NCBI GenBank assembly: GCA_027489955.1
Contig: JAIXYZ010000001.1
Span: 62,001 to 126,000 of the forward strand
DNA: 64,000 nucleotides
Source: Hyphomicrobiales bacterium
GTDB taxonomy: Bacteria > Pseudomonadota > Alphaproteobacteria > Rhizobiales > Beijerinckiaceae
Direction of reading: 5' to 3'
This document shows, in pieces, positions 39,229 to 47,444 of this stretch; within the stretch, counting starts at the first letter, position 1, and each line of letters starts with the position of its first letter. The notes beneath the pieces were generated by a model. The model saw only the letters and a list, made by a program, of their open reading frames with translations. It had not been told where the DNA came from and did no database searches. The translations under genes and the position numbers were made by a program.

Positions 39229-40290
39229 GTGACAGAACATCCCGGCGCCATGCGACATCCGCCCGCGCCCACGATTCGTCTGCCCGGAACCGAGGACGCC
39301 GAGCCCTTGACCGCCGGTTTCGAGGCCCTCCCGTCCGCGCGCTTCTCCTCGCCGACGCGCTACCTCGTGCGGATGGCGGTGTTCCTCACGCTCATCGGCT
39401 TCATCGCGTTCATCCTCTACCCGGCGATCACCACCGCCTTCCTGACCAATCCGGGCCTGAACGGGCTGATCGTCGGCGTCCTTCTCGTCGGCATCGCGCT
39501 CGCGCTCCGGCAGGTGCAGAGGCTGTTCCGCGAGATCCGCTGGGCGCGGTCCGCCCGCACGCCCGAGGGCGTGAAGCCGGCCCGCGCGCCGGTGCTCCTG
39601 GCGCCCATGGCCGCCATCCTGCGCGAGCGCGGCGACGATTTCTCGGTGACGCCGACGCTGCTGCGCTCCATCCTCGACTCCCTGGCCGACCGCCTGGACG
39701 AGGGCCGCGAGATCCTGCGCTACATCGCGGGGCTGCTTGTCTTCCTCGGCCTGCTGGGCACGTTCTGGGGCCTGCTGGAGACCGTCAGCTCCATCGGCCG
39801 CGTGATCGGCACGCTCGGCACCGGCGGCGATGCCGGCTCGCTGTTCGGCGAGCTCAAGAGCGGACTGGCCGCGCCGCTGGCGGGCATGGGCATCTCGTTC
39901 TCGTCCTCGCTGTTCGGCCTTGCCGGCTCCCTTGTCGTCGGCTTCCTGGACCTGCAGGCGGGGCAGGCCCAGCGCCGCTTCTATGCCGAGGTGGAGGACT
40001 GGCTCGCGGCCCGGACAGACGCCAGCCACGGCCTGGAGCATGCGGGCTCGGGCGGCGCGTCGGAAGCGCTGGCGGCGGCCATGAACCGGCTCAGCGCGCA
40101 GCTTGCCGGCGAGGGCGGGCGCAACAACCCGTCCCAGGCGATCGCCAACCTCGCCGAGGGCGTGCAGGGCCTCGTCCAGCACATGCGCTCCGAGCAGCAG
40201 ATGATCCGCGACTGGGTCGAGGCCCAGGCCGTGCGCGAGAAGGAGCTGAAGAAGCTCATCGAGCAGCTCGCCCGCGAGCGGATCGGCTGA
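39229..40290 (+). CDS. MotA/ExbB-like membrane protein
   Basis: A 353-aa membrane protein starting at GTG 39229. Four hydrophobic segments (about 48-68, 76-94, 163-183 and 222-242) include the TolQ/ExbB/MotA-type ending GLLVFLGLLGTFWGLLETV. The C-terminal third is soluble and helical. It is 4 bases upstream of a MotB/OmpA-like gene, so the two likely form a proton- or cell-wall-linked complex. No flagellar genes are near, so it is probably not a motor stator. Confidence 0.82.
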   Translation: MTEHPGAMRHPPAPTIRLPGTEDAEPLTAGFEALPSARFSSPTRYLVRMAVFLTLIGFIAFILYPAITTAFLTNPGLNGLIVGVLLVGIALALRQVQRLFREIRWARSARTPEGVKPARAPVLLAPMAAILRERGDDFSVTPTLLRSILDSLADRLDEGREILRYIAGLLVFLGLLGTFWGLLETVSSIGRVIGTLGTGGDAGSLFGELKSGLAAPLAGMGISFSSSLFGLAGSLVVGFLDLQAGQAQRRFYAEVEDWLAARTDASHGLEHAGSGGASEALAAAMNRLSAQLAGEGGRNNPSQAIANLAEGVQGLVQHMRSEQQMIRDWVEAQAVREKELKKLIEQLARERIG

Positions 40291-40294
40291 CGCC

Positions 40295-41314
40295 ATGGCC
40301 ACCGGCAGGAGGCTCGGACGAATCCGCACGGTCGATTACTGGCCGGGCTTCGTCGACGCGCTGTCCACCCTCGTTCTCGCCATCGTCTTCCTCATGGCGG
40401 TGTTCGCGCTCGCGCAATACTACCTCGCCCAGGAGGTCGGAAACCGCGACACGGCCCTCGACCGGCTGAACCGCGAGGTCGCGGAACTCACCAACCTGCT
40501 CGCCCTCGAACGATCCGGCCGCCGCAATGCGGAGGCCGACCTCGCCGCCCTGCGCTCCACCCTGTCGGCCGCGGACGCCGAGCGCGCCCGGCTGCAGGGC
40601 CTCGTCGACATGGGCGCCGCCAGTTCCGGCCAGACCAGCGAACTGAGCCGCCAGCTGGAATCGGAGAAGAACGTCTCCAGCCGGGCGCTGGCCCAGGTGG
40701 AAATCCTCAACCAGCAGATCGCCGCGCTCCGGCGCCAGCTTGCCGCCATCGAGGACGCGCTCAATGCATCGGAGGCGCGCGAGCGCGAGAGCCAGGCGCG
40801 CGTCGCCGATCTCGGCCAGCGGCTGAACGTGGCGCTCGCCCAGAAGGTGCAGGAACTCGCCCGCTACCGGTCGGACTTCTTCGGGCGCCTGCGCGCCATC
40901 CTGGGCAACCGCCCCGAGATCCGCATCGTCGGCGACCGCTTCGTGTTCCAGTCGGAGGTGTTCTTCGACGGCGGCCAGGCGGTGCTGAAGCCCGAGGGCC
41001 AGGCCGAGCTGGACAAGCTGGCCCCGGCGCTGCTGGAGCTCGACCGCACCATCCCGCCGGACATCGCCTGGGTGCTGCGCATCGACGGCCATACCGACCG
41101 CCGCCCCCTGTCGGGCTCCGGCGAGTTCCGGTCCAACTGGCACCTGTCCGCGGCGCGCGCCATTTCCGTGGTGCAATACCTGGCAGGCAAGGGCGTGCCG
41201 CCGCAGCGCCTGCTCGCGGCCGGCTTCGGCGAATTCCAGCCGCTCGACCTCGCCGAGACCGAGGACGCCTTGCGGCGCAACCGCCGCATCGAGCTGAAGC
41301 TCACCGAGCGCTGA
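40295..41314 (+). CDS. MotB/OmpA-like peptidoglycan-binding protein
   Basis: A 339-aa protein with one N-terminal membrane helix (ALSTLVLAIVFLMAVFALAQ), a long coiled coil (about 50-190) and a C-terminal OmpA/MotB domain (about 210-335) whose signature is IDGHTDRRPLSGSGEF then SNWHLSAARAISVVQYL. It anchors a membrane complex to peptidoglycan. Paired with the MotA-like gene and 17 bases before the convergent exporter gene. Confidence 0.9.
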   Translation: MATGRRLGRIRTVDYWPGFVDALSTLVLAIVFLMAVFALAQYYLAQEVGNRDTALDRLNREVAELTNLLALERSGRRNAEADLAALRSTLSAADAERARLQGLVDMGAASSGQTSELSRQLESEKNVSSRALAQVEILNQQIAALRRQLAAIEDALNASEARERESQARVADLGQRLNVALAQKVQELARYRSDFFGRLRAILGNRPEIRIVGDRFVFQSEVFFDGGQAVLKPEGQAELDKLAPALLELDRTIPPDIAWVLRIDGHTDRRPLSGSGEFRSNWHLSAARAISVVQYLAGKGVPPQRLLAAGFGEFQPLDLAETEDALRRNRRIELKLTER

Positions 41315-41331
41315 TCCGTGAGGCTTCGGCC

Positions 41332-43146
41332 TTACGCCGCGGCATCCGCGAACTGCAGGCGCGCCAGCCGCGCATAGAGCCCGCCGCGCGCGACCAGCGC
41401 CGCATGCGTGCCTTCTTCCACGATCCGCCCGTGCTCCATGACGAGGATGCGGTCGGCCTTGAGCACGGTGGCAAGTCGGTGGGCAACGACAAGCGTGGTG
41501 CGCCCGCGCGCCACGGTTTCCAGCGCGTGCTGGACCGCGCGCTCGCTCTCGGCATCGAGCGCCGAGGTCGCCTCGTCCAGCAACAGGATCGGCGCGTCCT
41601 TCAGGATGGCCCGCGCCAGCGCCAGGCGCTGCCTCTGGCCGCCCGAGAGGGTGACGCCGCGCTCGCCGACCGGCGTGTCGTAGCCCTCCGGCAGGAGCGA
41701 GACGAAAGCGTCGGCGGCCGCCAGCTCGGCGGCGCGGCGAATCTCGGCATCGCTGGCCTCAGGCCGGCCGTAGCGGATGTTCTCGGCGACGCTGACGCCG
41801 AACACGACCGGGTCCTGCGGCACCAGGCCGATGCGCGCCCGCACCGCCGCGGGGTCGGCCCTCGCGATGTCCACCCCGTCGACGAGCACGCGGCCGCGCG
41901 TCGGGTCGTAGAAGCGGCAGACGAGCTGGAGCACGGTGGTCTTGCCCGCGCCCGAGGGCCCGACGATTGCGACCGTCTCCCCCGGCGCGACGCGGAAGGT
42001 CAGCCCGTCGAGCACCGGATCGCCCGCCCGCGTGGGATAGGAGAAAGCCACGTCCTCGAACGCGATCTCGCCGCGCGGCGCGGGCAGCGCCACGGGCTGC
42101 GGCGGCGCGGCGATGCGCGGCGCGATCGCCAGCCAGTCGGACAGGCGCGCGGCGGCGCCGGCCGCCTGGGACACCTCGCCGTAGACCTCCGAGAGCTGCC
42201 CCACCGAGCTTGCGGCGAAGATGGCGTAGAGGATGAACTGCGACAGCCGCCCGCCGGTCATCTCCCCCGACAGGACGAGCTGCGCGCCGTACCACAGCAC
42301 GCCCACCACGCTCGCCGAGACGAGGAAGATCGCGACGCCCGACAGCCAGGCCCGCGAGCGGGTCGCGACGGTGGCCGCGGTGAAGGCATCCTCCGAGGCG
42401 CCGCCGAACCGCGCGGCGGTCGCCTGCTCCATGCCGTAGGCCTGCATGATGCGGGACGCGCCCACGGCCTCCGCCGCGAAGGCGGAAACGTCCGCCAGCC
42501 GGTCCTGCGCGGCTTTCGCGCGCGCGCGGACGCGGCGCCCGGACAGGACGAGCGGCAGCACGATGACCGGGATGGCGCCCAGCACGATCGCCGACAGCAT
42601 GGGACTGGTCGCGACCATCATCACGGCGGCCCCAGCGAACAGCACGAGGTTGCGCAGCGCGACGGAGGCGCTGGCGCCGAACGCGGCCTTGACCAGCGCG
42701 GTGTCCGCGGTGAGCCGGGATACGATCTCGCCGCTGCGGGTCGTGTCGAAGAAGGACGCGTCCAGATGGGTCAGGTGCCGGAACACGGCGGTGCGCAGGT
42801 CCGCCACGATCCGCTCGCCGATGGTCATGACGAGGTAGAACCGGGCGGAGCTTGCCAGCGCGAGCACAGCGACGACGCCGATCAGCACGCCGAAATACGC
42901 GTCCACCAGATGGCCCTGCTCGGCGCCGAAGCCCTGGTCGATCACGCGCCGGACCGCCACCGGCAGAGCCAGCGTCGCGGCCGAGGCGACGAGCAGCGCC
43001 AGGATCGCCAGCGCGATGCGGCCGCGATAGCGCAGCGCCATGGGCACGAGCGGCGTGAGCGAGGAGAAGCTCGGGCGGTCTGTCGGGGCGGCGTCGGACA
43101 ACGGATGCAAGGCTCTTGAGGATGCGCGGGGCCTGTTCTGGTGCAA
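41332..43146 (-). CDS. MsbA-like ABC exporter
   Basis: A 604-aa half-transporter with an N-terminal six-helix membrane domain (about 35-330) and a C-terminal nucleotide-binding domain. Walker A GPSGAGKTT is near 396, the signature LSGGQRQRLALARA near 500 and Walker B ILLLDEATSALD just after. As a homodimer it may flip lipids or export drugs; it is closer in layout to MsbA-type lipid exporters. It is divergent from rpmE. Confidence 0.88.
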   Translation of the reverse strand: MHQNRPRASSRALHPLSDAAPTDRPSFSSLTPLVPMALRYRGRIALAILALLVASAATLALPVAVRRVIDQGFGAEQGHLVDAYFGVLIGVVAVLALASSARFYLVMTIGERIVADLRTAVFRHLTHLDASFFDTTRSGEIVSRLTADTALVKAAFGASASVALRNLVLFAGAAVMMVATSPMLSAIVLGAIPVIVLPLVLSGRRVRARAKAAQDRLADVSAFAAEAVGASRIMQAYGMEQATAARFGGASEDAFTAATVATRSRAWLSGVAIFLVSASVVGVLWYGAQLVLSGEMTGGRLSQFILYAIFAASSVGQLSEVYGEVSQAAGAAARLSDWLAIAPRIAAPPQPVALPAPRGEIAFEDVAFSYPTRAGDPVLDGLTFRVAPGETVAIVGPSGAGKTTVLQLVCRFYDPTRGRVLVDGVDIARADPAAVRARIGLVPQDPVVFGVSVAENIRYGRPEASDAEIRRAAELAAADAFVSLLPEGYDTPVGERGVTLSGGQRQRLALARAILKDAPILLLDEATSALDAESERAVQHALETVARGRTTLVVAHRLATVLKADRILVMEHGRIVEEGTHAALVARGGLYARLARLQFADAAA

Positions 43147-43155
43147 AGGCCCGTG

Positions 43156-43184
43156 CTTGTCACCCTCGGCCGTCTGCGTTATAG
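43156..43184 (+). promoter_or_regulatory. promoter of rpmE
   Basis: CTTGTC (43156-43161) and TTATAG (43179-43184) are spaced by 17 bases, about 105 bases upstream of the rpmE start codon, and stay on the plus strand after the ABC exporter start (43146). Confidence 0.55.
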
Positions 43185-43289
43185 GGGCGCGCTCATCGAA
43201 TTGGCCGTGGACGCCACGGCCGGCCTCTGGCGGTCGGTCGGCGAAGGCCCGTGGAAAGAAGGCGCCGCGTCTCGGCGAAGGAACTGGCG

Positions 43290-43520
43290 ATGAAACAGAA
43301 CACGCACCCCGACTACCACTTCATCAAGGTGGTGATGACCGACGGCACCGAGTACACGACCCGCTCGACCCTCGGCAAGGAAGGCGACAAGCTCGCCCTC
43401 GACATCGATCCCAGCAGCCATCCGGCCTGGACCGGCGGCACGCAGCAGCTGCTCGATCGCGGCGGCCGCGTCTCCCGCTTCAACAACAAGTTCGGCGGCC
43501 TCTCCTTCGCCAAGAAGTGA
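43290..43520 (+). CDS. rpmE: 50S ribosomal protein L31
   Basis: A 76-aa ribosomal protein with the L31 start [19 protein letters not shown] and the conserved [13 protein letters not shown] and [10 protein letters not shown]. It has no CxxC zinc motif, so it is the zinc-independent (C-minus) type. Its transcript ends at a strong bidirectional terminator 40 bases downstream. Confidence 0.95.
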   Translation: MKQNTHPDYHFIKVVMTDGTEYTTRSTLGKEGDKLALDIDPSSHPAWTGGTQQLLDRGGRVSRFNNKFGGLSFAKK

Positions 43521-43559
43521 GCCGGCGCTCCCGGAAAGGGGGCGACAAGCCGCGCAACG

Positions 43560-43589
43560 AAAAAGCCCCGGAGCGATCCGGGGCTTTTT
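43560..43589. terminator. bidirectional terminator after rpmE
   Basis: AAAAA-GCCCCGGA-GCGA-TCCGGGGC-TTTTT is a perfect 8-bp GC stem flanked by an A-run and a T-run, so it can end rpmE on the plus strand and rcdA on the minus strand. Confidence 0.92.
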
Positions 43590-43651
43590 GTCGTTCGGGA
43601 GGGCTCCCTCGCGGGGCCTGTCGCGCCTTGCGGGCGCGCCTGACGCCGGCC

Positions 43652-44179
43652 TCAGCGGCCGGGAAAGGCCGCGCGCAGGAGGTCGAGCTGGCCGGCGATG
43701 GGATTGGTGACGATCTCCGGCATCGGCGCACGCTCCTCGCTCATCAGCGCGTCGAGGTGGCGGATGCGGGCCTGCAGGCGCGAGGACTGCTCGATCAGGT
43801 CGCGCAGCTTCTCCGGCAGGAGCTCGATCGCCTGCGGGTTGGACACGGTCTCGTTGCCGTTGACGCGGATGCGGTGCCGGTCGCCCTGGGCCTGCTCCGG
43901 CGACAGCTCGCCCTCGGCGACAGCGCGTTGCAGCAGCAGCCAGGAGGCGAGCTGCATGAGGCGCGTGGTTAGGCGCATGCTCTCGGTGGCGTAGCTGAGG
44001 GCGCCCATGCGCTGCAGGGCGCGGGCCTCCTCGCGGCCGGGGCCGTCGAGATAGCTCGCGGTCTCCTCGACCAGAGCCATGCCTTCGCGGAACAGGGCGC
44101 GGAACGCATCCGAGGACACGAAGCGCTTGGCGAACGGGATGGCGGCGTCGGGGTCCATGGCGGTGGCGAATTCGGTCAT
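43652..44179 (-). CDS. rcdA: RcdA (DUF1465), regulator of CtrA degradation
   Basis: A 175-aa member of DUF1465, the RcdA family. In Caulobacter RcdA is an adaptor that links CtrA and other substrates to the CpdR-ClpXP protease. Visible family features are RFVSSDAFRALFREGMALVE, ETASYLDGPGREEARAL and the helical stretch LPEKLRDLIEQSSRLQARI. ATG 44179 is used; reading on upstream would run through a terminator. Two tandem TTAAC half-sites (44296-44306) lie about 120 bases upstream and may be CtrA half-sites. Confidence 0.85.
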   Translation of the reverse strand: MTEFATAMDPDAAIPFAKRFVSSDAFRALFREGMALVEETASYLDGPGREEARALQRMGALSYATESMRLTTRLMQLASWLLLQRAVAEGELSPEQAQGDRHRIRVNGNETVSNPQAIELLPEKLRDLIEQSSRLQARIRHLDALMSEERAPMPEIVTNPIAGQLDLLRAAFPGR

Positions 44180-44322
44180 AGGCTCTTGCTCTCCCGGCTC
44201 GGGCCGCTGTCCCGGCTGGGGACGGCGCGGCAGCACATGAAGCCGATGTCGCAAGGATAGCGCCGCCGGGCCATCCGGCGACCGCTCATCAAACATTAAC
44301 CTTAACGCTGTGGACAACCACG

Positions 44323-44417
44323 AAAAAAAGCCGCCCGAAGGCGGCTTGTGAAAGTCATAACAGGGAGGCGTCAAACAGAGTGACAGGAGCCACTCGACAT
44401 CCAGAAAACTGGATACG
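44323..44417 (-). ncRNA. candidate small RNA between the DUF1192 gene and rcdA
   Basis: About 95 nt on the minus strand fold into three hairpins: ATCCAG-TTTT-CTGGAT (44399-44414), GAGTG-GCTCCTGT-CACTC (44378-44395) with a CTCCT loop complementary to ribosome sites, and a terminator AAGCCGCC-TTCG-GGCGGCTT followed by TTTTTTT (44323-44347). A single-stranded CGCCTCCCTG lies between the last two. A CtrA box and a TTATTA -10-like element sit upstream. No protein-coding reading is plausible. The form is that of a trans-acting sRNA that pairs with Shine-Dalgarno regions. Its 5' end is inferred. Confidence 0.68.
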
Positions 44418-44439
44418 AGGCAGTAATAACCTGGAAAGC

Positions 44440-44455
44440 TTAAGCAGCCGTTAAC
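44440..44455 (-). promoter_or_regulatory. CtrA-binding box
   Basis: TTAA-GCAGCCG-TTAAC fits the full CtrA consensus TTAA-N7-TTAAC exactly. It is centred about 31 bases upstream of the predicted start of the small RNA on the minus strand, where CtrA activates transcription, and about 268 bases upstream of the rcdA start. Confidence 0.72.
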
Positions 44456-44490
44456 GCGAAGACAGGGCAATCGCCGTTCGCCTTGGCCCG

Positions 44491-44685
44491 TCACGTCTTG
44501 AAGAACGAAGCGGCCGCATCGCGGGATGCTTCCTTGCGGCTCCGGTCGGCCTCAAGGCGCACGATTTCCTGCCGCAACACCGCGATGCGCTCGTCGAGTT
44601 CCCCTACGGAGAGCAGGCTGAGATCCTGGCCAATCTCGTGGGCGGGACGTGGGCGCGGGCGGTCGTCGTCAATGGTGAACGTCAT
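44491..44685 (-). CDS. DUF1192 small protein
   Basis: A 64-aa protein starting at ATG 44685 with the DUF1192 pattern: LSLLSVGELDERIAVLRQEI then VRLEADRSRKEASRDAA, ending FFKT. The C-terminal two thirds is a predicted helix. Function unknown; the family is confined to alphaproteobacteria and often sits beside DUF1465 and DUF1013 genes, as here. It is divergent from trcR. Confidence 0.82.
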   Translation of the reverse strand: MTFTIDDDRPRPRPAHEIGQDLSLLSVGELDERIAVLRQEIVRLEADRSRKEASRDAAASFFKT

Positions 44686-44942
44686 GGGGCCTGGCTCCTT
44701 CTGTCCGGCGCCGGGCGAGACCCTCGCGGGCCGGCCCGGTCCCGGATTGGGACAGTGCGGACCGCAGCGATGCCGATTGCGCGGCGGCCGTCCCGCCTCT
44801 ATATAGCGGACGTTCCCAGTCATCGAGATGGACGAAGAACGCTCCGGCCCGGACAGGCCGGTTCGGAGCTCAAGAACGCATATCCGCAGCCGGACGGCAG
44901 GCGCCTTCGACGCCCCGCCGGCGCGACGAAGGAGACAAGGCC

Positions 44943-45677
44943 ATGTCCACCGGACCGCTGATGCCCAAGGCCACGGCCGTTTGGCTCGTGGAGAACACGT
45001 CCCTGACGTTCGAGCAGATCGCCGACTTCTGCAAGCTCCACCCCCTCGAGGTGAAGGGCATCGCCGACGGAGAGGTCGCGGCCGGCATCAAGGGCCAGGA
45101 CCCCGTGGCCCGGGGCGAGCTCTCCCGCGAGGAGCTGGACAAGGCGCAGGCCGATCCGGCCCACCGCCTGAAGCTCCTGGAGCCGAAGGTGCGCCTGCCC
45201 GATTTCGGCAAGGTGAAGAAGGGGCCGCGCTACACGCCGGTCTCGCGCCGCCAGGACCGCCCGAACGCGATCCTCTGGCTCGTGCGCAATCATCCTGAGC
45301 TGAAGGACGCCCAGATCATCCGCCTGGTCGGCACGACCAAGACGACGATCCAGCAGATCAAGGAGCGCACCCACTGGAACTCGGCGAGCCTCTCGCCGAT
45401 GGACCCGGTGACGCTTGGCCTGTGCTCGCAGATCGACCTCGACTTCGAGGTCGGCCGCGCCGCCAAGGACCGTCCCGCCGTCGTCCCGGCCGAGGCCGAC
45501 CAGACGCTGCTGCCGGCCGAGCAGACCACCGCGCCGGCCGCTCCGGCGGCGGAACCCTTCGGCCGCATGGAGCCCCCGACGCGCCGCGAGGAAGAGAAGA
45601 TCGACGTGGATTCGGTCTTCGCCAAGCTGAAGACGCTCAAGCGCTCCGACGATCACGACGACGGCCTCGACGACTGA
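44943..45677 (+). CDS. trcR: TrcR (DUF1013) cell-cycle transcription factor
   Basis: A 244-aa DUF1013 protein. The family was shown to act with RNA polymerase in Caulobacter and to affect the cell cycle. The start MPKATAVWLVENTSLTFEQI and the tract DRPNAILWLVRNHPELKDAQ followed by IIRLVGTTKTTIQQIKERTH are diagnostic. The tail (about 180-244) is acidic and Pro/Ala-rich. It is divergent from DUF1192 and convergent with the metallopeptidase gene. Confidence 0.85.
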   Translation: MSTGPLMPKATAVWLVENTSLTFEQIADFCKLHPLEVKGIADGEVAAGIKGQDPVARGELSREELDKAQADPAHRLKLLEPKVRLPDFGKVKKGPRYTPVSRRQDRPNAILWLVRNHPELKDAQIIRLVGTTKTTIQQIKERTHWNSASLSPMDPVTLGLCSQIDLDFEVGRAAKDRPAVVPAEADQTLLPAEQTTAPAAPAAEPFGRMEPPTRREEEKIDVDSVFAKLKTLKRSDDHDDGLDD

Positions 45678-45704
45678 GGCCGTCCCTTGCGGCGGCCGCC
45701 CGCT

Positions 45705-46121
45705 TCAGCCCGCGGCCGCCTCGATCGCCTCCATGTCCTCATCCGACAGGCCGAAATGGTGGCCGATCTCGTGGACGAGGACGTGGGTCACGATGTCGCC
45801 CAGCGTCTCCTCGTGCTCGGCCCAGTAGTCGAGCACCGGCCGCCGGTAGATGAACACCATGTTCGGGAACTGGCCGGTCATCGGCGTGTCCGCGCCCTGC
45901 GCCAGTCCCACGCCCCGGAACAGGCCGAGCAGGTCGAACGGGCTCTCGCACTTCATCTCGTCCAGCGTCTCGTCGTCGGGGAAATCCTCGACGCGGATGA
46001 CGACGCCGTCGCAGAGCTGCCGGAATTCGGGAGGCAGCCGGTCGAAGGCCTCCTGCGTCATGGCCTCGAACGCGGCGAGCGAGGGCGCCTGGAGGATGCG
46101 CCAGTCGGCCTGCTGAGCCAT
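45705..46121 (-). CDS. zincin-like metallopeptidase family protein
   Basis: A 138-aa protein of the PF06262 minimal zincin family with the HExxH site in VLVHEIGHHFGLSDEDME near residue 120. These proteins keep a metallopeptidase fold of about 100 residues; a protease activity has not been generally shown. Its gene starts 2 bases after the stop of a small membrane protein gene, so the two are one unit. Confidence 0.85.
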   Translation of the reverse strand: MAQQADWRILQAPSLAAFEAMTQEAFDRLPPEFRQLCDGVVIRVEDFPDDETLDEMKCESPFDLLGLFRGVGLAQGADTPMTGQFPNMVFIYRRPVLDYWAEHEETLGDIVTHVLVHEIGHHFGLSDEDMEAIEAAAG

Positions 46122-46123
46122 CG

Positions 46124-46387
46124 TCACCACCAGCGCAGGGTCTGGCCGAGCCAGTAGGTGAGCACGACGACGCCGATGGCCGAGAGCGCGCGGCCGATGC
46201 GGCGGCCCCAGAGCTCGGCCGGATCGGTCGCGCCGTGTTCGCCGGCGCCCTCCGCGTCCTTGCCGAGGAAATGGTCGGATACGCGGCGGCCCGTGCGCGC
46301 CATGGACGACGAGCCGATCGTCTCGCTCTCGCGGGCCACCCGCTCCAGCGCCTCGCGCGCCTCGCGCTGTCTGTCGTCTTCCTTCAT
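46124..46387 (-). CDS. small membrane protein of unknown function
   Basis: An 87-aa protein from ATG 46387 with a charged N-terminal half (EDDRQREAREALERVARES) and one C-terminal transmembrane helix (ALSAIGVVVLTYWLGQTLRW). I do not recognise a family. It is in a two-gene unit with the zincin-like gene. Confidence 0.7.
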   Translation of the reverse strand: MKEDDRQREAREALERVARESETIGSSSMARTGRRVSDHFLGKDAEGAGEHGATDPAELWGRRIGRALSAIGVVVLTYWLGQTLRWW

Positions 46388-46408
46388 GCGCCAGAACAAG
46401 CCAGATGA

Positions 46409-46435
46409 AACCGGGGCGCGCAAGCCGCCCCGGTT
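46409..46435 (-). terminator. hairpin after the YcnI-PCuAC gene
   Basis: AACCGGGGCG and CGCCCCGGTT form a 10-bp stem with a 7-base loop, 15 bases past the end of the copper gene (minus strand). No strong T-run, so it may act as a weak terminator that lets some transcripts continue. Confidence 0.55.
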
Positions 46436-46450
46436 CCATGAGTCACCGGG

Positions 46451-47398
46451 TCAGTGATGGTTGTGGTGCCCGCCGGCGCCGGCATCCTTGGAGCCGAGCG
46501 GACGGACCGCGAACTCCACCGGCACCGCGCCGGCCTTCTCGAAGACGAGCGTGCCCTTGAGCGTCTCGCCCTCCTTGAGCTGGCGCTTGAGGTCCATGAA
46601 CATCAGGTGGTAGCCGCCGGGCTTCAGCTCGGCCTGGCCGTTGGCCGGAACGGGCAGCCCGCCGGTGACCTCGCGCATGCGCATCACGCCGGCGACGTCG
46701 GTCATCTCGTGGACCTCGACGCGCCCCGCCGCCTCGAACGAGCCGCCGACGAGCCTGTCGGCGTTCGCGGTGGCATTGGCGATGACAGCATAGCCGCCCG
46801 CCACCTTGGCGCCGGCGGGCGTCGCCGCCGTCCAGGCGGAGGAGACGGAGACCGGAGCGGCCGGGGCGGCGGAAGCGTTCGCCGCCAGAACCTTGACGGT
46901 GGGAGCCGGCGTCTTCAGCGCGTGCGGGTCCTGGCCCGGCGCTGCCACCTCGGTCCACGCCACGGAGGACGTGGCGCAGGTCTGGGTGACCGGAACCGGC
47001 ACCGTCTTGCCTGCCAGTTCGCCGTCGAAACGGCCGCGGAAGACGAACTCGTCGAAATGGCCGTCCTCCAGGTTGCCGCCGCGCCAGATCACCTCGCGGA
47101 CGCCTTCGGAGACGGGCTTGCCGAAGAGCGTATAGGTCTTGGCGTAGGCACCCTTGCGGGTTTCCAGCGTCCAGCCGGCCTTGGGCATCGGCTTCACGTC
47201 CACCATCCCCTCGGGGATCGCGACGGTCACGGTGTGGGTGGCCTGGCTGCCGCAGCCATGGGGCACGACGACGACGGCCCTGTAGGCGGCGTTTGCGCGC
47301 GTTTCGGTGACGGCCAGCGTGGCGTGGGCGAACGCGGGCGCGGATACGAGCACGAGAGCGGCGGCGCCGAGCGCCCCGCGGAGGGAAATGAACGACAT
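46451..47398 (-). CDS. YcnI (DUF1775)-PCuAC copper chaperone fusion
   Basis: An exported 315-aa protein that joins two copper domains usually on separate chains. The signal peptide ends near ALVLVSAPAFAHATL (cleavage about residue 25, with the mature His as the DUF1775 N-terminal copper ligand). DUF1775 covers about 26-165 (VVVVPHGCGSQATHTVTVAI). PCuAC covers about 175-300 with its H(M)X10MX21HXM pattern seen as VHEMTDVAGVMRMRE and GGYHLMFMDLKR. The C-terminus GGHHNHH is an additional metal tail. It probably delivers copper to cytochrome oxidase. DUF1775-PCuAC fusions exist elsewhere but are a minority. Confidence 0.9.
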   Translation of the reverse strand: MSFISLRGALGAAALVLVSAPAFAHATLAVTETRANAAYRAVVVVPHGCGSQATHTVTVAIPEGMVDVKPMPKAGWTLETRKGAYAKTYTLFGKPVSEGVREVIWRGGNLEDGHFDEFVFRGRFDGELAGKTVPVPVTQTCATSSVAWTEVAAPGQDPHALKTPAPTVKVLAANASAAPAAPVSVSSAWTAATPAGAKVAGGYAVIANATANADRLVGGSFEAAGRVEVHEMTDVAGVMRMREVTGGLPVPANGQAELKPGGYHLMFMDLKRQLKEGETLKGTLVFEKAGAVPVEFAVRPLGSKDAGAGGHHNHH

Positions 47399-47444
47399 GA
47401 GAATGGTCCTGTTTCGGTTGGTCTTGACGATCGAAGGAAGGTCG

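Noticed and set aside
44180-44494. A 105-residue N-terminal extension of RcdA.
   Set aside because: It would be read through a perfect terminator hairpin with a T7 tail, and has no similarity to the family; ATG 44179 gives the normal length.
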